Shown: in pieces, positions 33,601-43,421 of the stretch
How positions within the stretch are numbered: position 1 is the first letter of the stretch
Layout of the letters: each line of letters opens with the position of its first letter
From: Astragalus membranaceus
Lineage: Eukaryota; Streptophyta; Magnoliopsida; Fabales; Fabaceae
Assembly: GCA_039519185.1 (NCBI GenBank)
Contig: CM076850.1
Coordinates: 162,236,462-162,300,461 of the forward strand
Length of the DNA: 64,000 nucleotides
Direction of reading: 5' to 3'
Translations under genes and position numbers: made by a program
Notes under the pieces: generated by a model
What the model saw: only the letters and a program-made list of their open reading frames with translations
Database searches by the model: none
Told to the model about the DNA's origin: nothing

Positions 33601-34939
33601 CAGAAATGCTATCTTGACCACAAAGTGGACTAGAAAGTGGACCAAATACTTGTACTCTCTACGGATCTGTATACATATCCATTTGTATAATTAATTAATT
33701 TATTTTAATTAAATAAGTGTTAAAATTAAAAAAGGAACAGAGTGCCTTCTTCTCTTCAATTCTCACGAAACCCTTCTTCTCCTCTCTTCCAACCAAACCC
33801 TTCTTCTCTTCTCTTCCATTCTCTTCCAGAACCTAATCGTATGACAGATAAGTTAGAGTTGTATTCCTCCCTCAAATCTCTAATCGTATTCCTTTTTCTT
33901 CCAAAAAAACCCTAACCGCACGAAATCGCATTTGCTAACGTCGCACCAAATCGCAGTGACATCGCATTCGCTGGTTAGAACTTAGCGTTTATTGCATCAA
34001 ATCAAACCAAATCAGAGTTTCATTCGCTGCAACATCTCTTCATTGGTGAGTTTCAGCTTCTTCGTCTCTTCGTTGGTGAGTTTCAGCTTGGATTCTGCTT
34101 CATCAATTCTATTTTCACTGTTACTGTAAGTGTTTGATTCATCTTCCACTACAACGGATCCTAGCGTCATTTCATTGTCGTCGGTCAATGGCCTTAACCT
34201 TCAGGTTCGGTTCTTTTTTTTGAACAAGGTTCGGTTCTTGCCCATTTCTATATTTAGGGATTTTAATTTGTAGAGATTGGGGGTTTAGGTAGTTTCCATT
34301 CATGAATTGATGATGTGTGTCTAAATAATTTCCATTAGTTGAAGCTTTTTGTTGCATCCATTCGTGCAAGGTTCGGTTCTTACGAGAAGTCTTATCTCAT
34401 CGCTCACTATAGTTGAAGCTGTTGGTTGTTGATAACCCTCAGGGAGGAAAAGATCATCCTTACCCGTAAGCCCAATTGGTCATTCAAATCCAGCATCTGT
34501 ACATGGGGGGAAAGCAATGGCTAGTGTGAGTAGCTTGCCAACTTTTGCAATATGTTGCATTGATTGTAATTATATCATATTTAGTTATTTAACATATACT
34601 TACAGCAAATGAATTTCTTCAAGAGATGCATCGTTTTCATTCCTGTTCAGTCAATGCTATGTCCCTTTCTTCAAGTTAGACCGATAATGGTTCAGTCAAT
34701 TCCGGTTATCATATTTAGTTATGGTTCAGCACTTTAGGCCTTGTGTCATTGGTAAGCTTCTAGATAATGGTTATGAAAAATTATAATAATTAGTATTACT
34801 GATTATTTGTTAGACTGATAGATCGTACATTTATTTGATTTGCCAAAAGGTATGGTTCAACACTTTATGTTTTCTGCTGCTCTCTCCTTGATGGTGTGAA
34901 TTTGCAATTTTTATGTGATAGGGTTTTAATAGAGTTTTA
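33601..34939 (+). repeat. left terminal inverted repeat of Pack-MULE (~1.34 kb)
   Basis: Reverse-complementary to 41519-42815 over its length, for example ctctacggatctgtatacat at 33657 against atgtatacagatccgtagag at 42740, and the end gttttaatagagtttta at 34923 against 41521. The main difference is about 40 extra bases in the left arm near 33835-33870. It includes a CT-rich stretch and an 'aaaccctaaccgcacgaaatcg' segment that looks like a 5' leader. Confidence 0.88.
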
Positions 34940-35959
34940 ACCTAACAAACCTAAATGGAAACTTAACGAGTTATTTGGAATTGGATAGAATTTCATCTTC
35001 GGGCTTCCACTGGATGAGTTGGTGTGGGATTTGCTGGCTTAATTTTTGTTAGTAATTTGTTTTATGGTAGCCTGGCCATTCAGAACAGGTACTAGCAGGT
35101 GCTTCATTGCTGTTGTTCAACCGTGAATTGACTTGGGTTAATGTATTTAAATGTGTGTTTAATTCAACCAGAATGCCATTATTATAGAAGAGATGTGAAT
35201 TGAATTTATATAATGGATATGAATTTATGTTTTAGTATAGGTTTTGTGAAATTGCCCCATTCGAAAATTAGTTGATTTTAAGAGTTTGAATATCCCTAAC
35301 ACATGATCACAGCAGACCAACTACTCTACTCCAGCAATGTTAGTATGTTTCAGGTTGTCAATTATGTAACTTGTATTCAAAATTTGTTTTTTTAGAATTT
35401 GGGTCAATATCTTTAACATAAAAATTTGGTAGTCATTCTTCTCACCTACTTGTCAAGAATCAAAACTCCAATTGCTCATCAGCAAAACTAAGCATAGTTT
35501 CTTTCATAGATTTTTTGTGGTATAGTGCTTGTGATATTTGGTGTTCAGAGTTGAAGTTTTTGGTGTCCGTGTGTTGATTGTGGCTCTAGAGATTTTTTGT
35601 TTATACAATTAACAACTTAACTAGTGTTCATATTTGAGTTTAGTGATTGATTTTGAATTTAGTGATTGATTCGAAATGGGCAAAATTAATGCAATGTTTG
35701 TTGATTCAATTAAGGCACGGTTTAGTGTAAGGAACACTGTTTTTATAAGGAACACTGTTTTTATATGAAGTACATTAAAAGGAACATTGTTTCTACAATC
35801 TTAAGAAAAATGTTTCTGCTCAAGACTCTAACCATCTGAAGACACTTGTTGAGGTTAGTCTCTAAACTATTTTGTTTGTTTTATATTGAAATTTGCAAGA
35901 ACTTTCTATATTCGGAAAAAGGATTAGTTGCAATAGTAAAGTAATTGACCTAAAACATT

Positions 35960-36201
35960 CCGAGTCCGGGTCTGGAATCATGTACCAGGGATTTCTGGGA
36001 GGCTCCAACACTTAGAACTCTATGTTATTTCAATTGGTGCTTTCATTGACTTGTGCATTAAGCTCTTGGTTGCTACACAACTAAAGTTTTTTGTTGGTGG
36101 AATCTTGAATTCTAGCTACTTGAATAACTTTGAGCACTCAGGGATGTTTCTGATGTTTTTGATCTTCGGTGTTGTTACTCTACTCGCAGAAAGGACAAGG
36201 T
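35960..36201 (+). pseudogene. captured exon of DUF716/TMEM45-like membrane protein gene
   Basis: The plus frame reads NHVPGISGRLQHLELYVISIG, then IDLCIKLLVATQLKFFVGG, LNNFEHSGMFLMFLIFGVVT and LLAERTR. It is the N-terminal half of a plant DUF716 (transmembrane protein 45-like) protein with hydrophobic segments. It ends at a GT splice donor (aggacaagGTTTGTG), and the next exon follows after an AG at 36518. The element therefore took genomic DNA with its intron, not a cDNA. The first exon and C-terminus are missing. Confidence 0.75.
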
Positions 36202-36518
36202 TTGTGTTGTTGTTGTTCTTGTTATTATGTTTTCCTTTTCTTGTTTAAATCTATCCACCAAGCTCCAGTAAATCTATCCACCAACCTCCAGTAAATCTAT
36301 CCACCAACCTCAAGTGTATGTTATGAATAGGAATAAGTGTGCTGCTACAATTTAAAGTTGTTGGTATCCTTCATTTAAAAATTAAGATGTTTGGTTTTTC
36401 TCTCTTTTCCATTCTCATTCTCTCCGTCTCTAATTGAAGAGTATATCTTAATATGTCTTTATTTGTCGCTAAACCAGTGTTATTTATTTTCCTCCTCTAA
36501 TTTGATCTTGCTATGCAG

Positions 36519-36639
36519 ATATCTTCCCCTGCTAGAAGGTGCTCTTTGTTTGATTGTTGCCACAACATTCAGTGCAGAGTATCTTCTATTTTACTTTCAC
36601 TCAACAACACATAAAGGCGTGGAAGGCTATTATTATGCA
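36519..36639 (+). pseudogene. captured second exon of the DUF716/TMEM45-like gene
   Basis: After ctatgcag the frame continues YLPLLEGALCLIVATTFSAE and LLFYFHSTTHKGVEGYYY, the conserved DUF716 segment that follows the previous exon. Homology ends near 36640 where another sequence (caggttttgatgcc) begins, presumably the junction to a different captured piece. Confidence 0.75.
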
Positions 36640-36893
36640 GGTTTTGATGCCAACGGAGAATATAAAGAGGTTAATAGAAGTCATTCTCATGGCCAGAAAA
36701 TCGTAATACACGCGAAATTATATTTTACTCAATGTGCATTTGTGTGGGGACCGTGATGACAAACAAAGGTTGGATCTTAGTAAGAGGGTTGGCTTGGAGA
36801 ATGCAACTAGTGCTGATGCAACAGCTTGGAGTTCTTTATTATCAGCATGCATGGTTTATGGCAATGGGCATTATAATGGTGCACTTTGCTAGT
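36640..36893 (+). pseudogene. possible PPR-protein fragment captured in Pack-MULE
   Basis: One plus frame gives GLENATSADATAWSSLLSAC followed by MVYGNGHY and a stop at 36893. ADATAWSSLLSAC.VYGN resembles the end of pentatricopeptide-repeat proteins, where a similar phrase (W..LLSAC..HGN) is conserved. The match is short, and the upstream part is interrupted by stops, so the call is tentative. Confidence 0.35.
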
Positions 36894-37344
36894 TTTTTTC
36901 AACCAGTTAAATGTCTTCTTTCAAGGCTGTGAAATGAAATGCACTTGCATTGCATTTCCAGATAGCATACTGGTCTGTCAAAAAGACTTGCAAGTAGTAT
37001 ACCATTGTAAATTTGTAACATATTTCCTGGCCATTGTCTGTTTAGGGCCTTAGTTTAACATTTGATGCATTTATTTTAGACTTATGTACAAAAGTTAAAT
37101 GTACCCTCTCACTCAGGAATTAAGCAAGTATACCAAATCAATGGCCTTTTTATATCTTTAGATGTTGATACTTTAGAAAGATAACAAATAATAGGTGCCA
37201 AACTCCCTTTGAGACTCTCTTTGAGACTCCTATTGTAATTATTGTTATTGAGTGAAATCTCATTTGCAAATCACTAATACAGACTAAAATTATTCAATGA
37301 GTATCAATTATTAATCGTACCTAATAAAAGGAGGGTCAAACGTA

Positions 37345-39572
37345 TAGCTGAACAAACAAGAAGCACAAGGACACAGGGTGTTCAATCGACATCTAATATT
37401 TGATTTGGAACAATATCACCAATTACCCTTCACTATTACCCAAGTTTTTGTTAAAATTGACCAATCTGTTATTTTCATATTTTCCTTGCGAAATTGACAA
37501 TGCGACTACAAATGGCAATAAATGAGTTGGTTGGGACCCATAAATGTAAGCACAATGACATAGGTTGTTCTAATGACATCTAATATCTGACTTTGAACCA
37601 TATGACCAAGTGTTCTTCACAATTACCCAAGTTTTTATTAAAATTGACCAACCTGTTATTTTCATATTTTCCTTGTGAAACAAACCATGAGACTTCAAGT
37701 GTGTACTAAACGAGTGGGTTGGGACCTATAAATGTAAGCACAATGATATGAGGTGTTCAAATAACATCTAATTTCTGATTTTGAACTATATCACCAGTCC
37801 CCCTTCACAATTACCCAAGTATTTATTAAAAATAACCAACCTGTTATTTTCATATTTTCCTTCTGAAACTGACAATGAAACTTCAAGTGGGTACTAAAGG
37901 AATGGTTGAGACCCATAAATGTAAGCACAATGACATGAGATGTTCAAATGAATTTTGAACCATATCACCAAGTGTTCTTCAAGATTACCCAAGTTTTTAA
38001 TAAAATTGACCAACCTATTATTTTCATATTTTCCTTGTGAAAAAAACCATGAGACTTCAAGTGTGTACTAAATGAGTGAGTTGGGACCCATAAATGTAAG
38101 CACAATGACATGAGATATTCAAATGAATTTTGAACCATATCACCAAGTGTTCTTCAAGATTACCCAAGTTTTTAATAAAATTGACCAACCTATTATTTTC
38201 ATATTTTCCTTGTGAAATAAACCATGAGACTTCAAGTGTGTACTAAATGAGTGAGTTGGGACCCATAAATGTAAGCACAATGACATGAGGTTTTCAAATA
38301 ACATTTAATTTCGGATTTTGAACTATATCCCCAGTCCCCCTTCACAATTACCCAAGTTTTTATTAAAATTAACCAAACTGTTATTTTCATTTTTTTCTTC
38401 TGAAACTGACTATGAAACTTCCAATGGGTACTAAAGGAGTGGGTTGAGACCCATAAATGTAAGCACAATGACATGAGATATTCAAATGAATTTTGAACCA
38501 TATCACCAAGTGTTCTTCAAGATTACCCAAGTTTTTAATAAAATTGACCAACCTATTATTTTCATATTATCCTTGTGAAAAAAACCATGAGACTTCAAGT
38601 GTGTACTAAATGAGTGAGTTGAGACCCATAAATGTAAGCACAATGACATAGGTTGTTCTAATGACATCTAATATCTGACTTTGAACCATATCACCAAGTG
38701 TTCTTCACAATTACCCAAGTTTTTATTAAAATTAACCAAACTGTTATTTTCATATTTTTCTTCTGAAACTGACTATGAAACTTCCAATGGGCACTAAAGG
38801 AGTGGGTTGAGACCCATAAATGTAAGCACAATGACATGAGATATTCAAATGAATTTTGAACCATATCACCAAGTGTTCTTCAAGATTACCCAAGTTTTTA
38901 ATAAAATTGACCAACCTATTATTTTCATATTATCCTTGTGAAAAAAACCATGAGACTTCAAGTGTGTACTAAATGAGTGAGTTGAGACCCATAAATGTAA
39001 GCACAATGACATAGGTTGTTCTAATGACATCTAATATCTGACTTTGAACCATATCACCAAGTGTTCTTCACAATTACCCAAGTTTTTATTAAAATTAACC
39101 AAACTGTTATTTTCATATTTTTCTTCTGAAACTGACTATGAAACTTCCAATGGGCACTAAAGGAGTGGGTTGAGACCCATAAATGTAAGCACAATGACAT
39201 GAGATATTCAAATGAATTTTGAACCATATCACCAAGTGTTCTTCAAGATTACCCAAGTTTTTAATAAAATTGACCAACCTATTATTTTCATATTTTCCTT
39301 GTGAAACAAACCATGAGACTTCAAGTGTGTACTAAATGAGTGAGTTGGGACCCATAAATGTAAGCACAATGACATGAGGTTTTCAAATAACATTTAATTT
39401 CTGATTTTGAACTATATCCCCAGTCCCCCTTCACAATTACCCAAGTTTTTATTAAAATTAACCAAACTGTTATTTTCATTTTTTTCTTCCGAAACTGACT
39501 ATGAAACTTCCAGTGGGTACTAAAGGAGTGGATTGAGACCCATAAATGTAAGCACAATGACATGAAGTCTAA
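37345..39572. repeat. tandem array with alternating ~188/~175 bp monomers (two-monomer period ~363 bp)
   Basis: The phrase cccataaatgtaagcacaat recurs near 37537, 37725, 37911, 38087, 38261, 38450, 38625, 38811, 38988, 39176, 39350 and 39539. From about 38087 two monomer types alternate: one with gacatctaat...tcttctgaaactgac, the other with caaatgaattttgaac...tccttgtgaaa...catgagacttc. The left end is more diverged. The array lies inside the Pack-MULE. Minus-strand open frames over it (e.g. 38232-38501 and 39321-39563) are near-duplicates created by the repeat. Confidence 0.88.
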
Positions 39573-39690
39573 TGGTCAGTTTCACAAGAAAAACATAAAA
39601 ATAACTAATTGGTCAATTTTAATTAAAACATGGCTAATTGTAAAGGGAAGTCGGTGATCTGTTTCAAATTGAGAAATTATATGTCATTTG
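39573..39690 (-). repeat. inverted monomer copy flanking the tandem array
   Basis: tggtcagtttcacaagaaaa, ttggtcaattttaattaaaa and ggctaattgtaaagggaagt are the reverse complement of the monomer's tttcacaattacccaagttt...gaccaa...ttgtgaaactgac. One diverged monomer is thus present in opposite orientation right next to the array. Confidence 0.75.
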
Positions 39691-40332
39691 GTGATCTTAA
39701 GCATATATGAATGGAACATTCCTATTCAAGTGAGGAATTCATTTATACCATTAAGTAATCATATGCTTAAATATTACACAAATCAAATAAAATTCATATA
39801 TAACATGCTTAAATAATAGCCAACCAATGGTTTGATTACATTACATTAAGAAATAACCTTATCAAAGAAGGTTATTATGCAGAATAAGCTACATATGTCC
39901 AAACTTCACAATGGCTAAGAGACTGAGAGATTCTTGAAAAGATGCATCGTCAATGCAACAAGAGCACTCTATTGAACTAAAAGCATAATACAAAATTTAC
40001 AATCACAATAGTAATCAAGTAAACCCTCTTAATCCCTTTTTACAACAATTGACCCAAATTTACAATCACAATAATAACAACAATAGTCCAACAACACAAC
40101 CCACTTCATAAATAAGGAAAATCATGTCCAGAGTTCATCGTCTGCAGAAATGATCGTAGCACCGGATCCTCAAGCCTCTTGCAAATATTTTATAACTTAG
40201 CATGAAGAAATGCATGCACCTAGTTGGCTATCTTTAAGAATAGAAGAGAAAGTTAAAAGGAAAGCAAGAAGTGTGAGTAACATTTTTTTATATTGAATTC
40301 AAAACATAGAGAATAATGTACAGGAGATCATA

Positions 40333-40441
40333 CTTCTATTAATTCTTTACGAGCTGCCTGTAGTTCATCATTGCTCTGGCGCTCCTTGACAATGAGGGTT
40401 TGATTCATGGACTCCGTATCTTCCAAGAAATAGATAACCTA
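40333..40441 (-). pseudogene. captured exon of FDM/IDN2-like (XH/XS) gene
   Basis: The minus strand reads FLEDTESMNQTLIVKERQ then SNDELQAARKELIE, the conserved coiled-coil stretch just before the XH domain of FACTOR OF DNA METHYLATION / IDN2 proteins, which act in RNA-directed DNA methylation. It is preceded by a pyrimidine-rich AG acceptor (ctacatctag) and ends at a G/GTATG-like donor, so it is one exon with intron flanks. XS, zinc-finger and XH domains are not seen. Recognition is by motif. Confidence 0.7.
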
Positions 40442-41044
40442 GATGTAGAAAGAAGCATCACTGGAAAACCAAGAAACCAATATAGTTACAAATTATATAT
40501 AATTAAGATAGCAAAGAAAAGATTGTAAAACAGACCAATAGCCTATTATAGCCTATTAAGTAAGCTAATGATCTAATTATGAATAAAAAGGCTAAGAGAC
40601 AATTGAAGATGATTAAGAGCCAAGTACTACCTATGTGAATCAATGGTTTATTGAAATGCAAACCACCTATTGTTGCACATTTGTTGCATGTTACCTACAC
40701 CATGTACTCAATGTCAAATTCACCATTCCCCTTAAGTGATGATGGGCTGTAATATATACAAATAGTAGGTTGAGTGGAAAGTCCATTGTATCCTCACCAA
40801 TGCGATGAATGTGTTAAAAAAGATACACCCAAAAACAGAATCACCAATTGCGATGAAGCGGAGACAATGCTGAAACATCTCAATCATGAACATCTCAGAT
40901 TTTGTTCAAAAAAGAAAAACAAGCAAAGGGGATAGAATAGAAGAGAAGATTGCAATAGCTAAAGTTTAGTCCTCGAGTAAAACATGAAGATAAGAGACAT
41001 AAAGACCCGAACCGAAACCAAAATAGTCTGCTACTTCTCTTCCA

Positions 41045-41195
41045 ACCTTCAAATGTGTGTAATTTTGCTCATCATTGTTTGGCAGCCTGTGTCTTCCAAG
41101 TATCGAGCAGTGACAGATGGAACCAAAGAAGAGTCTAAACCTCCAGATAGTAAAACCCCAAAAGGAACATCACTCATCAACCTCTTTATCAAAGC
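41045..41195 (-). pseudogene. captured exon of asparagine synthetase (ATP-binding loop)
   Basis: The minus strand reads ALIKRLMSDVPFGVLLSGGL then DSSLVPSVTARYLEDT. SGGLDSS is the pyrophosphate-binding loop of glutamine-hydrolysing asparagine synthetase. The exon starts right after a tttgtag acceptor. After ARYLEDTG the frame is lost (expected alanine-rich continuation is shifted), ending near 41045. Confidence 0.82.
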
Positions 41196-41300
41196 CTACA
41201 AATCATCACCACATTCATTATATTAGTTATATAGAGATAAAATGTTCTTAACAAAGATGTTATTGAGTTAGGCGTTTTTGTGTTTGTTAATTAATGTTAC

Positions 41301-41461
41301 CTTTTCAAAAGCATGCCTTAAAGCTAAAAGATCATAAGGGGTTGATGGAATAGTCTCAGAGAACCATTTAGGATTGTACCATATACGAAACTCTCGTTCT
41401 TTGCTTGAGTATAAGTGACTAGGTGAAAAAACCTCAAAATGTTCACAAGCATCATTCAACC
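41301..41461 (-). pseudogene. captured exon of asparagine synthetase (upstream exon)
   Basis: The minus strand reads LNDACEHFEVFSPSHLYSSK, FRIWYNPKWFSETIPSTPYD and LRHAFEK, the segment joining the glutaminase and synthetase domains. It ends at aaaag/GTAACA, and the intron (41196-41300) leads to the exon at 41045-41195 in the correct order. Conserved residues are mostly kept, but the rest of the gene is absent. Confidence 0.85.
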
Positions 41462-41518
41462 TTAGATGGCTTAATTAGTTTCATAAAGGCTTTGTAAGTG
41501 TAAACGGTAGTTTACCTG

Positions 41519-42815
41519 TAAAACTCTATTAAAACCCTATCACATAAAAATTGCAAATTCACACCATCAAGGAGAGAGCAGCAGAAAACATAAAGTGTTG
41601 AACCATACCTTTTGGCAAATCAAATTAACGTACGATCTATCAGTCTAACAAATAATCAGTAATACTAATTATTATAATTTTTCATAACCATTATCTAGAA
41701 GCTTACCAATGACACAAGGCCTAAAGTGCTGAACCATAACTAAATATGATAACCGGAATTGACTGAACCATTATCGGTCTAACTTGAAGAAAGGGACATA
41801 GCATTGACTGAACAGGAATGAAAACGATGCATCTCTTGAAGAAATTCATTTGCTGTAAGTATATGTTAAATAACTAAATATGATATAATTACAATCAATG
41901 CAACATATTGCAAAAGTTGGCAAGCTACTCACACTAGCCATTGCTTTCCCCCCATGTACAGATGCTGGATTTGAATGACCAATTGGGCTTACGGGTAAGG
42001 ATGATCTTTTCCTCCCTGAGGGTTATCAACAACCAACAGCTTCAACTATAGTGAGCGATGAGATAAGACTTCTCGTAAGAACCGAACCTTGCACGAATGG
42101 ATGCAACAAAAAGCTTCAACTAATGGAAATTATTTAGACACACATCATCAATTCATGAATGGAAACTACCTAAACCCCCAATCTCTACAAATTAAAATCC
42201 CTAAAAATAGAAATGGGCAAGAACCGAACCTTGTTCAAAAAAAAAGAACCGAACCTGAAGGTTAAGGCCATTGACCGACGACAATGAAATGACGCTAGGA
42301 TCCGTTGTAGTGGAAGATGAATCAAACACTTACAGTAACAGTGAAAATAGAATTGATGAAGCAGAATCCAAGCTGAAACTCACCAACGAAGAGACGAAGA
42401 AGCTGAAACTCACCAATGAAGAGATGTTGCAGCGAATGAAACTCTGATTTGGTTCGATTTGATGCAATAAACGCTAAGTTCTAACCAGCGAATGCGATGT
42501 CACTGCGATTTGGTGCGACGTTAGCAAATGCGATTTCGTGCGGTTAGGGTTTTTTTGGAAGAAAAATGAATACGATTAGAGATTTGAGGGAGGAGAATGG
42601 AAGAGAAGAGAAGAAGGGTTTGGTTGGAAGAGAGGAGAAGAAGGGTTTCGTAAGAATGGAAGAGAAGAAGGCAGTCTGTTCCTCTTTTAATTTTAACACT
42701 TATTTAATTAAAATAAATTAATTAATTATACAAATGGATATGTATACAGATCCGTAGAGAGTACAAGTATTTGGTCCACTTTCTGGTCCACTTTGTGGTC
42801 AAGATAGCATTTCTG
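41519..42815 (-). repeat. right terminal inverted repeat of Pack-MULE (~1.30 kb)
   Basis: Inverted copy of 33601-34939. Its outer end gcatttctg abuts the TSD at 42816. Minor differences to the left arm (a ~40-bp gap and single bases). The outer 200 bp hold polyA/T and aattaattaatt tracts identical in both arms. Confidence 0.88.
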
Positions 42816-42824
42816 TAATAGTAA

Positions 42825-43421
42825 AGATACTAGAAGTATAATGTCCATGAGCACGGGTAACATCATATTTTTTTTATAATAATTATTAATTAGATAAAAA
42901 TTTAATTTATGTTAAATGCTATAATTTATAAACAACACAAACACAACCAGGACTATCAAAAATTAGGTAGTTTTACTTTATACAGATAAGTTTTTTCTTT
43001 AAAACATTTTCTATGATTGTTAGAATTTCTATTGTAATTTTTGATAAGTTTGTTGAGATAATGATGATTTGTATCCAGTTGGCAATTGACATTTGCCATA
43101 TACCATAAATTAACTTCCTCAGTTTAACAGCTGAAAACAAAAAACGGCAGCATGCAATGATCCTCGTATTCTGATTTAGTTGTTTTTCCCGCGAAAGCAG
43201 CCAAAAAACAGATAAAGAAAAAAAGATCCACCACGGAGAGAGAGAGAGAGAGAGAGAGGGGGAGAAGTGTCTTTTAAGGTTTAAGTTTAATCCGGCATCC
43301 ATTCCATTCCCATTATTTCTAATCCACAAAACATAGATTTTTCCGAAACTGGTACTGTAACCAAACCTCCAATTACTTTCACTTCTCTGATTCAGAGACA
43401 GTATAGTATACCATTACTACC
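42825..43421 (+). promoter_or_regulatory. upstream region of the DUF1005 gene, with (GA)n
   Basis: About 600 bp between the Pack-MULE and the start codon. Contains a (GA) tract at 43236-43258, a common feature of plant core promoters/5' leaders, and no evident other gene. I could not identify a convincing TATA box. The Pack-MULE end may lie within the promoter. Confidence 0.45.

Larger units (their letters stand above)
33601..42815. mobile_element. Pack-MULE: 9.2 kb non-autonomous Mutator-type element carrying host gene fragments
   Basis: Terminal sequences CAGAAATGCTATCTTGACC and its exact reverse complement, with perfect 9-bp target duplications taatagtaa at 33592-33600 and 42816-42824. 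Terminal inverted repeats of about 1.3 kb. No MuDR-like transposase is recognisable. The interior holds fragments of a DUF716/TMEM45-like gene (plus), an FDM/IDN2-like gene (minus) and asparagine synthetase (minus), with introns, plus a possible PPR fragment (plus) and a 2.2 kb tandem array. A 9-bp TSD, long TIRs and captured gene pieces define a Pack-MULE. The near-identity of the two arms suggests either recent movement or homogenisation. Confidence 0.88.

Noticed and set aside
38232..39563. Two nearly identical minus-strand 80-89 codon frames as a possible duplicated small gene
   Set aside because: They coincide with the monomer period of the tandem array; other monomers have stops at the same place.
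37345..39572. CRISPR-like repeat array
   Set aside because: Monomers of 175-188 bp are contiguous without unique spacers, in a plant transposon context.
33601..42815. MuDR/FAR1-like transposase in the Pack-MULE
   Set aside because: No frame longer than ~120 codons and no transposase motif; the recognisable coding pieces are host genes.
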